DNA of 64,000 bases from Peptostreptococcus russellii (lineage in GTDB: Bacteria > Bacillota > Clostridia > Peptostreptococcales > Peptostreptococcaceae): assembly GCF_900110295.1 (NCBI RefSeq), contig NZ_FODF01000008.1, forward strand, positions 34,910 to 98,909, in the 5' to 3' direction. Position 1 is the first letter of the stretch. The number at the start of each line of letters is the position of its first letter. Under the pieces are notes generated by a model, which ran no database searches, had not been told where the DNA came from, and saw only the letters and a program-made list of their open reading frames with translations. A program made the position numbers and the translations under genes. Positions 52,322 to 61,048 of the stretch are shown piece by piece.

Positions 52322-53059
52322 ATGAAAGCAATGGATAAAGTTAGAGCATCGAGACATCCTCAAAGACTAAAAGCTAAGGATTATATTGAATATATGTGTG
52401 AGCCTTTTATAGAACTTCATGGAGATAGGTTATATTCTGATGATGATACTATAATTGCTGGTATTGCTATGATAGATGAGTATTCTGTAATGGTTATTGC
52501 TCAACAAAAAGATAGAAACTTTGGAATGCCAAATCCAGAAGGATATAGAAAGGCTCTTAGACTTGCCAAATATGCAGAAAAGTATAAATTCCCCTTGATA
52601 ACACTTATAGATACTCCAGGAGCAGGCTGTGGCATAGAGGCAGAAGAAAGAGGACAGTCTGTAGCAATTGCAAACTGTTTATTAGAGTTTGCTAATCTAC
52701 AAATTCCTACATTATCAATTGTGATAGGTGAAGGAGGCAGTGGTGGGGCTTTGGCTTTAGGAGTAACAGATGAAATATGGATGTTAGAAAATAGTGTGTA
52801 TTCTATTTTATCACCAGAAGGATTTTCTAGTATTCTTTGGAAGGACCCAAGTAGAAAAGAAGAAGCAGCAGAATTAATGAGAATGACTAGCCATGATTTA
52901 CTTGAGGATGGCTTTATAGACAAGATAATTAAAGAAGATGGTGGACAAATATACCACTTGAAAATTGAAATTTTAAAATATTTGGAAAAATATTCTTCGC
53001 TTTCTGCAAGCAAATATATAAAGAAAAGATATGATAAATACAGAAGAATCTTAGGCTAG
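52322..53059 (+). CDS. accA: acetyl-CoA carboxylase carboxyltransferase subunit alpha
   Basis: 245 residues, shorter than the E. coli subunit but normal for Firmicutes. Core motifs LHGDRLYSDDDTIIAGIA, TLIDTPGAGCGIEAEERGQ and IGEGGSGGALALG form the active site with AccD. The start is ATG at 52322 behind GGGTGGGA; an in-frame GTG at 52310 lies inside accD and has no ribosome site. Its C-terminus ends with SASKYIKKRYDKYRRILG. fabT follows after 14 bp. Confidence 0.96.
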   Translation: MKAMDKVRASRHPQRLKAKDYIEYMCEPFIELHGDRLYSDDDTIIAGIAMIDEYSVMVIAQQKDRNFGMPNPEGYRKALRLAKYAEKYKFPLITLIDTPGAGCGIEAEERGQSVAIANCLLEFANLQIPTLSIVIGEGGSGGALALGVTDEIWMLENSVYSILSPEGFSSILWKDPSRKEEAAELMRMTSHDLLEDGFIDKIIKEDGGQIYHLKIEILKYLEKYSSLSASKYIKKRYDKYRRILG

Positions 53060-53073
53060 TGGAGGTGAATGAA

Positions 53074-53550
53074 TTGGATGATAAGTTAAACTATGAAAAT
53101 AGTAGAAAAATAATTAATGATATAATAGTTGAGCTTTTTAAAAATATTTTAACTATAGAAGAAAGGTCTTTGAGAAACAGAGGTATAAGAGATCTTTCAA
53201 TGACTGAAATACATACAATTGAAGCTATTGGTAAAGGTAGCTACAAAACTATGTCAGAAATTGCAGAAGCACTTAATATTACAATGGGAACACTGACTAT
53301 AAGTATTAATAGACTGGAAAGTAAAGACTATGTTTATAGAAGTAAAGATCCTAATGATAGGAGAGTAGTCTTGGCAAGTTTGACAAAAAAAGGAGAATTA
53401 GTTGATAAAATACACAAAAACTTCCATGATGAAATGATTGATCATGTAATGGTTGATTTAAAATTAGATGAGGATCAGGCTTTAATTAACGCTTTAAAAA
53501 ATATCAATGAATTTTTCCTAAAAGAATATGGAGGTAAAAATGTCTATTAA
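53074..53550 (+). CDS. fabT: MarR-family fatty acid biosynthesis regulator FabT
   Basis: 158-residue winged-helix repressor. EERSLRNRGIRDLSMTEIHTIEAIG, then the recognition region ALNITMGTLTISINRLESKDYV and the wing DPNDRRVVLASLTKKG, closely follow streptococcal FabT (IEExNLR..., MVTLGTVTTSLNNLE, DRRVVHLHLTKKG). In streptococci FabT with acyl-ACP represses the fab genes. Here a matching palindrome lies at the operon promoter. The start is TTG 53074 behind GGAGGTGA; the GTG at 53059 is rejected because it precedes the ribosome site. It overlaps fabH by 11 bp. Confidence 0.92.
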   Translation: MDDKLNYENSRKIINDIIVELFKNILTIEERSLRNRGIRDLSMTEIHTIEAIGKGSYKTMSEIAEALNITMGTLTISINRLESKDYVYRSKDPNDRRVVLASLTKKGELVDKIHKNFHDEMIDHVMVDLKLDEDQALINALKNINEFFLKEYGGKNVY

Positions 53551-54565
53551 AATAATATCAATAGGTTCATATGTTGCAGGAAAAGTTTTAGACAATCATA
53601 TGTTATCTGAAATGGTAGATACAAACAATCAATGGATAGTAGAAAGGACAGGAATAGAAACTAGATATATTGCTGAAGATATAACTACAGAAGAACTTGC
53701 CTATAATAGTTGTAAAAATGCACTTGATAAAATAGATATCGATATAAATGAGGTGGGTTTGTTAATTAGCTCTACTATTTCAAACGATACAGTAGTTCCA
53801 TCATCATCTTTTACAATATCAGGGAAACTAGGTATTGAAAGTGCAGTATGTTTTGACTTAAATGCAGCTTGTAGTGGATTTGTATATTCTTTGGCAGTTG
53901 CAAAGTCTTTTATGGAATCTACAAATATAAAGTATGCCATATTAGTAGGTGCAGAGAGACTATCTAAATATGTTGATTGGAAAGATAGATCTACCTGTAT
54001 ATTATTCGGTGATGGAGCAGGTTGTACAATTTTAGAAAATACTTGCTATGAAAAGAATTTAAATAAGCGAGATAACAAAGTTAATGAAGAAGACAATATT
54101 TCAGATAAAAAGTTAGCCTTAGAACTTATAGATAGTGTATTAGGTGGCAAATATGATCAAAATAGATATCTAACTATTAGTTCAAAATTAAGCCCGAAAG
54201 ATAGCGATAGCTTTATTAGAATGAATGGTAGACAGATATATAAATTTGCTACAGAAATAGGTGTGAAAGTTATAGAGGAATTGTTATTAAAAAACAATAT
54301 TGATAAAAAAGATGTATGTTTGATAATACCACACCAATCAAATCAAAGAATAATAGAAACACTAGCGATTAAAAGTAAAATAGAAATTGAAAAATGGTTT
54401 GTAAACTTGGAAAAGTATGGAAATACTTCGTCTGCAAGTGTTCCTATAGCCCTTGATGAAGCTTTGGGGAAATTTGATTTTCAAAGTAATAAAGGAAAAT
54501 ATATTATTATATTGGCTTTTGGTGGCGGTTTAAGCTACGGAGCGTCTTTGTTGAAAATTAATTAG
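53540..54565 (+). CDS. fabH: beta-ketoacyl-ACP synthase III
   Basis: Starts fatty-acid synthesis by condensing acetyl-CoA with malonyl-ACP. 341 residues. The triad is Cys111 (LNAACSGFVYS), His in IIPHQSNQRI and Asn in KYGNTSSASVP. A somewhat longer polar insertion (KNLNKRDNKVNEEDNISDKK) precedes the LALELIDSVLGG region. The start is ATG 53540 after GGAGG, within the end of fabT. acpP follows after 67 bp. Confidence 0.95.
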   Translation: MSIKIISIGSYVAGKVLDNHMLSEMVDTNNQWIVERTGIETRYIAEDITTEELAYNSCKNALDKIDIDINEVGLLISSTISNDTVVPSSSFTISGKLGIESAVCFDLNAACSGFVYSLAVAKSFMESTNIKYAILVGAERLSKYVDWKDRSTCILFGDGAGCTILENTCYEKNLNKRDNKVNEEDNISDKKLALELIDSVLGGKYDQNRYLTISSKLSPKDSDSFIRMNGRQIYKFATEIGVKVIEELLLKNNIDKKDVCLIIPHQSNQRIIETLAIKSKIEIEKWFVNLEKYGNTSSASVPIALDEALGKFDFQSNKGKYIIILAFGGGLSYGASLLKIN

Positions 54566-54632
54566 CTATTAAAAATAGATGGCTATATTAATAAATATTT
54601 ATTTATAAAAAACTTAGAAAAGAGGTAATAAA

Positions 54633-54854
54633 ATGTTAGAAAAAATCAAAGAAATATTAGCAGAACAGTTAGATGTTGAATTAGAGGAAGTAAAAGATAA
54701 TAGTGATATTCAGGAAGATCTAGGAGCAGATTCTCTAGATGTTATGGATATAATGACTGAAATTGAAGCAGAGTTTGATATAGAAGTAGAAGATGAGGAA
54801 ATTGAAAATCTTAGAACTCCCGCAAAAATTGAAGAATATTTAAAGAGAAAGTAA
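54633..54854 (+). CDS. acpP: acyl carrier protein
   Basis: 73 residues, strongly acidic. The phosphopantetheine is attached to Ser34 in LGADSLDVMDI, the canonical DSL motif. All FAS II intermediates are carried on it. It sits between fabH and fabK, as in streptococcal fab clusters. AAGAGGT lies before the ATG. Confidence 0.97.
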   Translation: MLEKIKEILAEQLDVELEEVKDNSDIQEDLGADSLDVMDIMTEIEAEFDIEVEDEEIENLRTPAKIEEYLKRK

Positions 54855-54882
54855 AGAGCTTTCAAAAGATAAGGAGTATGAT

Positions 54883-55830
54883 ATGGGAAAAATAGAGAAT
54901 AATGATATATGTGATTTGTTAGGTATTGAGTATCCTATTTTTCAAGGAGGGATGGCATGGGTATCAGATGCCGATTTAGCTGCAGCAGTTTCAAATGCAG
55001 GTGGATTAGGAATAATTGCTGCAGGAAATGCTCCAAAAGAATGGATCGTTGAAGAGATAAGAAAGGCAAAAGCCAAAACTAACAAACCTTTTGCAGTAAA
55101 TGTAATGCTATTAAGTCCCTTTGTAGAGGATATTGTAGATGCAGTAATAGAAGAAAAAGTAGAAATAGTAGTTACTGGTGCAGGTAATCCTGGTAAGTAT
55201 TTTAAAAAACTAAACGAACATGGTGTAAAAATAATACCAGTAGTACCTTCTGTGGCTCAGGCTATAAGAATGGAAAGAAATGATGGAGTAGTTGCACTAA
55301 TAGCTGAAGGTGCTGAAGCTGGAGGTCATATAGGTGTAACAAATACTATGTCTTTAATTCCTCAAATTGTAGATGCAGTAAATATTCCTGTAATAGCAGC
55401 AGGTGGTATTGCTGATGGAAGAGGGATGGCAGCAAGTTTTTGCTTGGGTGCATCTGCTGTTCAAGTTGGAACTAGATTTCTAGTTGCAGATGAATGTAAT
55501 GCAGCAGATTCATATAAAGAAAAAGTTCTTAAGGCAAAAGATACAGCTACAATGGTAACAGGCAACTCAACAGGTCATCCAGTTAGAGTAATAAAAAATA
55601 AATTCGCAAAAAAGTTTAAAAAAATGGAAGATGAAAATGCAGACATAGAGAAACTTGAAGCTTTCAGTTCAGGTAGCCTAAGACGAGCAGTAGTAGAAGG
55701 AGATATAGATAATGGTTCTATAATGGCAGGACAAATTGCAGGGCTAGTGAAAGAAAGAAAGTCTTGTAAGGCTATTATAGAAGATCTAATAAATATGTAT
55801 GAAAGGACGGTTATATCAATCAATGACTAA
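54883..55830 (+). CDS. fabK: enoyl-ACP reductase II (FMN-dependent)
   Basis: Last reduction of the elongation cycle, NAD(P)H-dependent with FMN. 315 residues, a TIM barrel of the nitronate monooxygenase-like type. YPIFQGGMAWVSDADLAAAVSNAGGLGIIAAGN is the FabK start; GAEAGGHIG, PVIAAGGIADGRGMAA and ASAVQVGTRFL form the flavin site. No FabI or FabV is in this window, so FabK is likely the main reductase, which predicts triclosan tolerance (family knowledge). It overlaps fabD by 8 bp. Confidence 0.96.
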   Translation: MGKIENNDICDLLGIEYPIFQGGMAWVSDADLAAAVSNAGGLGIIAAGNAPKEWIVEEIRKAKAKTNKPFAVNVMLLSPFVEDIVDAVIEEKVEIVVTGAGNPGKYFKKLNEHGVKIIPVVPSVAQAIRMERNDGVVALIAEGAEAGGHIGVTNTMSLIPQIVDAVNIPVIAAGGIADGRGMAASFCLGASAVQVGTRFLVADECNAADSYKEKVLKAKDTATMVTGNSTGHPVRVIKNKFAKKFKKMEDENADIEKLEAFSSGSLRRAVVEGDIDNGSIMAGQIAGLVKERKSCKAIIEDLINMYERTVISIND

Positions 55831-56761
55831 AAAAGTTGCCCTTCTTTTTCCTGGTCAAGGATCTCAGTATGAGGGCATAGGAAAGGATATAATCAACTCT
55901 AATCTAGAAATAGCTAATATATATAAGAAGTTGGACATACTGACAGATATGGAGACTGCTCAAATAATATTAGATGCCAAAAAAGAAGATTTATCTAAAA
56001 CAAGATATGCACAATTAGCAATTTTTTTAGATAGTGTATTATTGTGCGATGAGTTTATGAATAGATATGGTGAGCATATTGAAGTAGTAAGCTCAACAGG
56101 ATTAAGTCTAGGAGAATACTCAGCAATTTGTTCAAGTGGAGTATTTGATATTGAAGAAGGTATCAATCTAATAAAAGAAAGAGGTAAAATAATGGAAACA
56201 GCCGCTTCAGGAAAAGGTGGAATGTTGGCAGTAATGAAATCTGATTTTAAAACTGTTTCCAATATAATATTAGAAGTTAAAAAAGAAAACAAGGGAGTAA
56301 TCGATATTTGTAATCTAAACTCTCCAGCACAGATAGTTGTAGGTGGAGAGTTTAATCTTCTTGAAAAGTTTAAAGAAAAGTGTCTAGAAAGTAAAATAAA
56401 GTCTATAATAGACTTAGATGTAGAAGGACCTTTTCATACAGAAGTTTTAAAAGAAGCCTCTGTTGAATTTGCTAAAATTCTTGATAAAATTCAATATAAA
56501 AAGCCTAGATATAAGGTGTATTCAAATTATGATGCTAAAGAGTATTTAGAAATTATTGAGTTTTCGTCAAAATTACAAAAACAGATGTATTCGCCAGTAT
56601 ATTTTGAAAAAATAATTAGAAACATGCTTGAAGATGGAGTAAATGATTTTATCGAAATAGGACCAGGTAGAACTTTAAAAAGCTTTGTTAAAAAAATTGA
56701 TCGTAAAGCTAATGTTTATAATATCCAAAATATAGAAGATATAGAAAACTATCAGCTATAA
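55823..56761 (+). CDS. fabD: malonyl-CoA:ACP transacylase
   Basis: Loads malonyl groups on acyl carrier protein. 312 residues. LLFPGQGSQYEGIG is the family start, the nucleophilic Ser is in TGLSLGEYSA, and the second catalytic residue is His in EGPFHTEVL. The start is taken at ATG 55823 (MTKKVALLF), overlapping fabK; AAGGACGG is 12 bases upstream, a rather long spacing. An in-frame ATG at 55799 would precede that ribosome site. Confidence 0.95.
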   Translation: MTKKVALLFPGQGSQYEGIGKDIINSNLEIANIYKKLDILTDMETAQIILDAKKEDLSKTRYAQLAIFLDSVLLCDEFMNRYGEHIEVVSSTGLSLGEYSAICSSGVFDIEEGINLIKERGKIMETAASGKGGMLAVMKSDFKTVSNIILEVKKENKGVIDICNLNSPAQIVVGGEFNLLEKFKEKCLESKIKSIIDLDVEGPFHTEVLKEASVEFAKILDKIQYKKPRYKVYSNYDAKEYLEIIEFSSKLQKQMYSPVYFEKIIRNMLEDGVNDFIEIGPGRTLKSFVKKIDRKANVYNIQNIEDIENYQL

Positions 56762-56801
56762 ATTACACGATAATTTGTAAAGGAGTTCATAAGGAGGATT
56801 T

Positions 56802-57554
56802 ATGAATAAGTTAGAAAATAAAAAAATTGCCTTTGTAACAGGCGGTTCAAGAGGCATAGGTAGAGCAATAGTAGAAAAATTAGGCAAAGATGGATTTATA
56901 GTTGGTTTTAACTATGTTAATTCAGAAGAAAAAGCCAATGAATTTGTGTCAGAACTAAAGTCAAATGGAATTGATGCTTTTTGTCTTAAATTTGATGTTG
57001 GTGATTACAAAGAAACAGAAAGTGCTATTTCAAAAATTCAAAATGAAATAGGAATTATAGATGTTTTGGTTAATAATGCAGGTATAACAAAAGATAAGTT
57101 GTTTATTAGAATGAAAGAAAATGATTTTGAGGATGTAATAGATATAAATCTTAAAGGCACATTTAATTGCACTAAACAAGTTGCAAGTAAAATGATGAGA
57201 CAAAAAAATGGTAGAATAATAAATATATCGTCAATATCTGCAATAGTTGGAAATCCAGGTCAAGTAAATTATTCAGCATCAAAAGCTGGAGTTATAGGTC
57301 TTACTAGAACCTTGGCAGCTGAGCTTGGATCTTATGGTGTAACTGTAAATGCAATTGCACCAGGTTTTATAAAGACTGATATGACAGATGTTTTATCAGA
57401 CAATATAAAAGAAAAAATTATTAATTCGATACCACTTAAATCTATTGGTTATCCAGAAGATATTGCAAATGCTGTTTCATTTCTTGTAGGTGATTCAGGA
57501 AGATATATAACTGGACAAGTTATAAGTATAGATGGTGGTTTATCTGCAATATAG
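56802..57554 (+). CDS. fabG: 3-oxoacyl-ACP reductase
   Basis: NADPH-dependent reduction of beta-ketoacyl-ACP. 250-residue short-chain dehydrogenase. Cofactor loop VTGGSRGIGRA, NNAG motif in LVNNAGITKD, catalytic Ser in NISSISAIVG and Tyr/Lys in NYSASKAG. C-terminal YITGQVISIDGGLSAI is typical FabG. AAGGAGG precedes the ATG. It is distinct from the SDR at 10.9 kb, which lacks the first Gly of the cofactor loop. Confidence 0.96.
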   Translation: MNKLENKKIAFVTGGSRGIGRAIVEKLGKDGFIVGFNYVNSEEKANEFVSELKSNGIDAFCLKFDVGDYKETESAISKIQNEIGIIDVLVNNAGITKDKLFIRMKENDFEDVIDINLKGTFNCTKQVASKMMRQKNGRIINISSISAIVGNPGQVNYSASKAGVIGLTRTLAAELGSYGVTVNAIAPGFIKTDMTDVLSDNIKEKIINSIPLKSIGYPEDIANAVSFLVGDSGRYITGQVISIDGGLSAI

Positions 57555-57565
57555 AGAGGATGTTT

Positions 57566-58798
57566 ATGAGTAGAAGAGTAGTAATTACTGGTGCTGGAGT
57601 AATATCTCCAGTAGGAAATAATGTTGAAGATTTTATAGAAAATATTATTAAATGTAAAAATGGAATAGACTATATAAGCCTATTTGACAACTCTCAATAT
57701 AAAACTAAACTAGCAGCAGAAGTGAAAAATTTCAATCCCAAAGATTATGGAGTAGATGCTTCCAAAAAGAAGGACAGATTTGTCCAATTTGCAATAGCTG
57801 CATCAAAAGAAGCATTGAGAAACAGCGAACTTGTAATAGATGAAAGCAATAAACACAGAACAGGTATAGTAATGGGAAGTGGAATAGGTGGACTAGCTAC
57901 CATACAAAGTGAATTTGAAAAATTTATGAATAAGGGACCTAAGAAAGTTTCTTCTCACTTTATACCGAAGGCTATTATAAATATGGCTGCAGGTCATCTT
58001 TCAATAGAGCTTGGAACTAGAGGGGTATGTACATCTAGTGTTACTGCATGTGCAACAGGTACAGATTCTATAGGTCATGCATATAGACTAATAAAAGATG
58101 GATATCAGGATCTAGTATTTGCAGGAGGATGTGAAGCAAGTGTATGTGATTTGGGAATAGCAGGTTTTGAGGCTATGTCAGCTTTGAGCTTTTCAGATGA
58201 CATTAAAAGAGCTTCAATTCCTTTTGACAAAGATAGAAATGGATTTGTTATGGGAGAAGGAGCAGCAGTACTGCTTTTAGAGTCTTTAGATTCAGCCATT
58301 GAAAGAAATGCAAATATAATTTGTGAAGTAGTAGGTTTTGGTCAATCAAGTGATGCATATCATATTACAGCACCTAGGCCAGATGCAGAAGGTGCAATGT
58401 ATTCTATGAAATATGCAATTGAAGAGGCAGGTATAGAAGTAGAAGATGTAGATTATATTAATGCACATGGCACAAGTACTCAAATGAATGACTCAATTGA
58501 AACAGAAGCTATCAAAAAATTATTCAAAGAGCATAGCTATAATCTAGCAATTTCCTCTACAAAAAGTATGACTGGTCATATGCTAGGTGCAGCTGGTGCT
58601 ATAGAAGCTTTGATTTGCTGCTATGCTTTAAATAGATCTTTTATACCAGCTACAATAAATTATAAAGAAAAAGACAGTGATTGTGATTTAGATTATGTAG
58701 TTGAAGGAACTAGATATAAAGATATCAAGTATTCTCTATCTAATTCACTAGGATTTGGTGGTCATAATTCATCTTTATTATTTAAAAAATTTGAATAA
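57566..58798 (+). CDS. fabF: beta-ketoacyl-ACP synthase II
   Basis: Elongating condensing enzyme. 410 residues. Catalytic Cys162 in SSVTACATGTDSIG, with the two His in NAHGTSTQMND and SMTGHMLGAAGA; GFGGHNSSLLF ends the protein. The start is ATG 57566, five bases after GAGAGGA, in preference to ATG 57560 which lies inside that site. Last gene of the main operon before a 131-bp gap; fabZ then has its own promoter. Confidence 0.96.
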   Translation: MSRRVVITGAGVISPVGNNVEDFIENIIKCKNGIDYISLFDNSQYKTKLAAEVKNFNPKDYGVDASKKKDRFVQFAIAASKEALRNSELVIDESNKHRTGIVMGSGIGGLATIQSEFEKFMNKGPKKVSSHFIPKAIINMAAGHLSIELGTRGVCTSSVTACATGTDSIGHAYRLIKDGYQDLVFAGGCEASVCDLGIAGFEAMSALSFSDDIKRASIPFDKDRNGFVMGEGAAVLLLESLDSAIERNANIICEVVGFGQSSDAYHITAPRPDAEGAMYSMKYAIEEAGIEVEDVDYINAHGTSTQMNDSIETEAIKKLFKEHSYNLAISSTKSMTGHMLGAAGAIEALICCYALNRSFIPATINYKEKDSDCDLDYVVEGTRYKDIKYSLSNSLGFGGHNSSLLFKKFE

Positions 58799-58864
58799 AC
58801 ACTATTTTCCCTAATGATAAAATTTTAAAAAACGTTATTGCTTTTTAAAAACTTTAAAGGCTAT

Positions 58865-58893
58865 TTGATAATGTATACAAAAAATATTATATT
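58865..58893 (+). promoter_or_regulatory. promoter upstream of fabZ
   Basis: TTGATA, a 17-bp spacer and TATATT (58888-58893). A half-site TTTGAT overlaps the -35, but there is no complete FabT palindrome. Confidence 0.7.
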
Positions 58894-58929
58894 AGTGATT
58901 TTAGTTTTATGGAATATGAAGGAGTAGAA

Positions 58930-59355
58930 ATGCTTAATATAGAAGAAATTAAAAAGATAATACCACATAGGTATCCATTTTTACTAATAGATAATGTTGT
59001 AGATATGGAAATAGGAAAGAGCTGTCATGCCGTAAAGTGCATAACTGCTACAGAACCTTGGTTTCAGGGCCATTTTCCAGAGTACAATGTAATGCCAGGA
59101 GTTTTGTTAATAGAGGCTATGGCACAAGCAGGTGCAGTTTCTATCTTGTCTATTGAGGAAAATAAGGGTAAAATTGCATTTTTTTCAGGAATAAAGAATG
59201 CTAAGTTTAGAAAAGAAGTTCGTCCAGGAGATAAGATTGATATTTTTGTAAATATAATAAAAATGAGGAAGCAGTTTGGAGTTGGAGAGGGAAAGATATA
59301 CTCCGATGGAGAATTGTGTGTTGAAGGAGAAATTAGCTTCTTTCTTGGAGAATAA
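58930..59355 (+). CDS. fabZ: 3-hydroxyacyl-ACP dehydratase
   Basis: Dehydrates beta-hydroxyacyl-ACP in FAS II. 141 residues, hot-dog fold. IIPHRYPFLLIDNVVD is the family start; the catalytic His48 is in GHFPEYNVMPG and Glu62 in LLIEAMAQAGA. The start is ATG 58930 behind GAAGGAG; an in-frame ATG at 58909 has no ribosome site. It is separated from fabF by a gap with a promoter, so it can be expressed apart from the FabT-controlled transcript. No fabM isomerase is adjacent. Confidence 0.96.
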   Translation: MLNIEEIKKIIPHRYPFLLIDNVVDMEIGKSCHAVKCITATEPWFQGHFPEYNVMPGVLLIEAMAQAGAVSILSIEENKGKIAFFSGIKNAKFRKEVRPGDKIDIFVNIIKMRKQFGVGEGKIYSDGELCVEGEISFFLGE

Positions 59356-59371
59356 TATGTATATTTCAGAC

Positions 59372-59413
59372 AGCGGAGTACAGAACAATATATTTTGTAC
59401 TCCGCTATCTTTT
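59372..59413 (+). terminator. Terminator after fabZ
   Basis: AGCGGAGTACA / TGTACTCCGCT perfect 11-bp arms with a 13-nt loop, followed by ATCTTTT. Confidence 0.85.
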
Positions 59414-59492
59414 GTATTCGCGGTTTAGAAGTTTAAAAAAATTCAATTCTCCAAGCCTTGAAAAAACTAGAGTTTTAAAAAAATAGAAAAAA

Positions 59493-59533
59493 ATACACAA
59501 AATTATGTATTACAAATACATAATTTTGTGTAT
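59493..59533. promoter_or_regulatory. perfect 41-bp palindrome overlapping the cstA promoter
   Basis: The 19-nt left arm ATACACAAAATTATGTATT is exactly inverted at 59515-59533, with ACA between. Each arm is itself a loose palindrome with ATACA/TGTAT half-sites at 59493, 59506, 59516 and 59529. The right arm runs into TATAAT (59531-59536), a likely -10 with TTACAA 15 bp upstream. It looks like a double operator or a very stable hairpin. Confidence 0.8.
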
Positions 59534-59596
59534 AATATTAAAAATAGGGATTAAGAAATACAGTTTTAAAAATTCATATTTAAATTGGAGGATATT

Positions 59597-61048
59597 ATGA
59601 TTACATTTTTAATCGGACTTGCGATTTTGTTAATTGGCGGAATACTTTACGGTAGATTCGTTGAAAAAATCTTCGGTCCAGATGACAGACCAACTCCAGC
59701 CGTAGAAATCAATGACGGAGTTGACTATGTACCTATGAAAGAACGTAAAAACGCACTTATTGAATTACTAAATATTGCAGGAACAGGACCAATTCTTGGA
59801 CCGATACAGGGAATTCTTTTTGGACCAATTGCATTTATATTAATACCTATTGGATGTGTACTAGGTGGTGCTGTACACGATTATTTAACTGGAATGATAT
59901 CTATTAGAAGCGGTGGAAAGCAGATGCCCGCACTTATTCAAGATCATCTTGGTTCAAAGGTTTACAAAGTATACAATATATTCGTTATATTCTTAATGAT
60001 ACTTGTCGGTGCAGTATTTATATATACACCAGGAGATCTTATAGTAGGTAGTCTTTTAAAGCAGCAGTCAGTTGTAAATAACCCTGTTGTTTGGCTTGTT
60101 TACGGATGTATTTTTGCTTACTATCTAGCGGCCACATTATTTCCTATAGATAAAATAATAGGAAAAATCTATCCTATATTTGGTATAATACTTTTATTAT
60201 CAGCTGTTGGTATTTTCTTTGGATTATTTGTAAGAGGATATCACTTAACTAATTTAAGTTCTACAAATTGGATGGGTGTTCACCCAAATAAAGTACCTCT
60301 ATTACCAGTATTCTTTGTAACAGTTGCTTGTGGTATAGTTTCTGGATTCCATTCAACTCAGGCTACTTTGATAGGTAGATCTGTTTCAAATGAAAAAGAA
60401 GGTAGAAAGACTTTCTATGATATGATGATATTAGAAGGTTTTATTGCTATGATATGGGCTGCAGCTGCAATGGGAATATACAACAAAGGTGTTGCTCCAC
60501 AACTTGTAGGTAAGCCACAAGTAATTGGTATAGTAGCATATGATATGCTTGGTAAGATTGGTGGACTAATAGCTGTTCTTGGTATTATAGTTCTTCCTAT
60601 AACTTCAGGAGATACATCTTTACGTGCAGCAAGATTGATGATTGCAGATGCAATTGGATACGATCAATCTAAACCTGCAAATAGAATAAAGCTATCTATC
60701 TGTATATTTCTACCAGTGGCGCTTATACTTGTATTTGCAAAACTTTCTCCAGAAGGTTTTAATATATTATGGCAGTATTTTGCATGGGCAAATCAGACGA
60801 TAGCAATATTTGCATTTGCTATGATTACTCTTTATCTATATAAGTTAAAGAAACCATATATGATTACATTAATACCTGGTATGTTCTATGCATATGTAAT
60901 ATCAGCATACTTATTAGGAGCTAAGATTGGATTCAATCTTCCACAGAATACAGCAAATGTAATTGGAGTTATATTTGCTCTAATATACGCAATCGCCATT
61001 ATAAGAACTGGGAAAAAGGCTCTAGAAAATAAAGAAAGATTAGCATAA
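59597..61048 (+). CDS. cstA: CstA family (carbon starvation) transporter
   Basis: Membrane transporter of the CstA family, which imports peptides or pyruvate. 483 residues, about 13-14 hydrophobic helices, the shorter clostridial form. FGPDDRPTPAVEINDGVDYVP, HFxxIAGxGPIxGP-like NIAGTGPILGPIQG, GAVHDYLTGMISIRSGG and SGFHSTQATLIGRSVSNE are CstA motifs. The start is ATG 59597 after TTGGAGG; the in-frame TTG at 59585 is part of that site. The palindrome upstream suggests tight control. Confidence 0.93.
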   Translation: MITFLIGLAILLIGGILYGRFVEKIFGPDDRPTPAVEINDGVDYVPMKERKNALIELLNIAGTGPILGPIQGILFGPIAFILIPIGCVLGGAVHDYLTGMISIRSGGKQMPALIQDHLGSKVYKVYNIFVIFLMILVGAVFIYTPGDLIVGSLLKQQSVVNNPVVWLVYGCIFAYYLAATLFPIDKIIGKIYPIFGIILLLSAVGIFFGLFVRGYHLTNLSSTNWMGVHPNKVPLLPVFFVTVACGIVSGFHSTQATLIGRSVSNEKEGRKTFYDMMILEGFIAMIWAAAAMGIYNKGVAPQLVGKPQVIGIVAYDMLGKIGGLIAVLGIIVLPITSGDTSLRAARLMIADAIGYDQSKPANRIKLSICIFLPVALILVFAKLSPEGFNILWQYFAWANQTIAIFAFAMITLYLYKLKKPYMITLIPGMFYAYVISAYLLGAKIGFNLPQNTANVIGVIFALIYAIAIIRTGKKALENKERLA

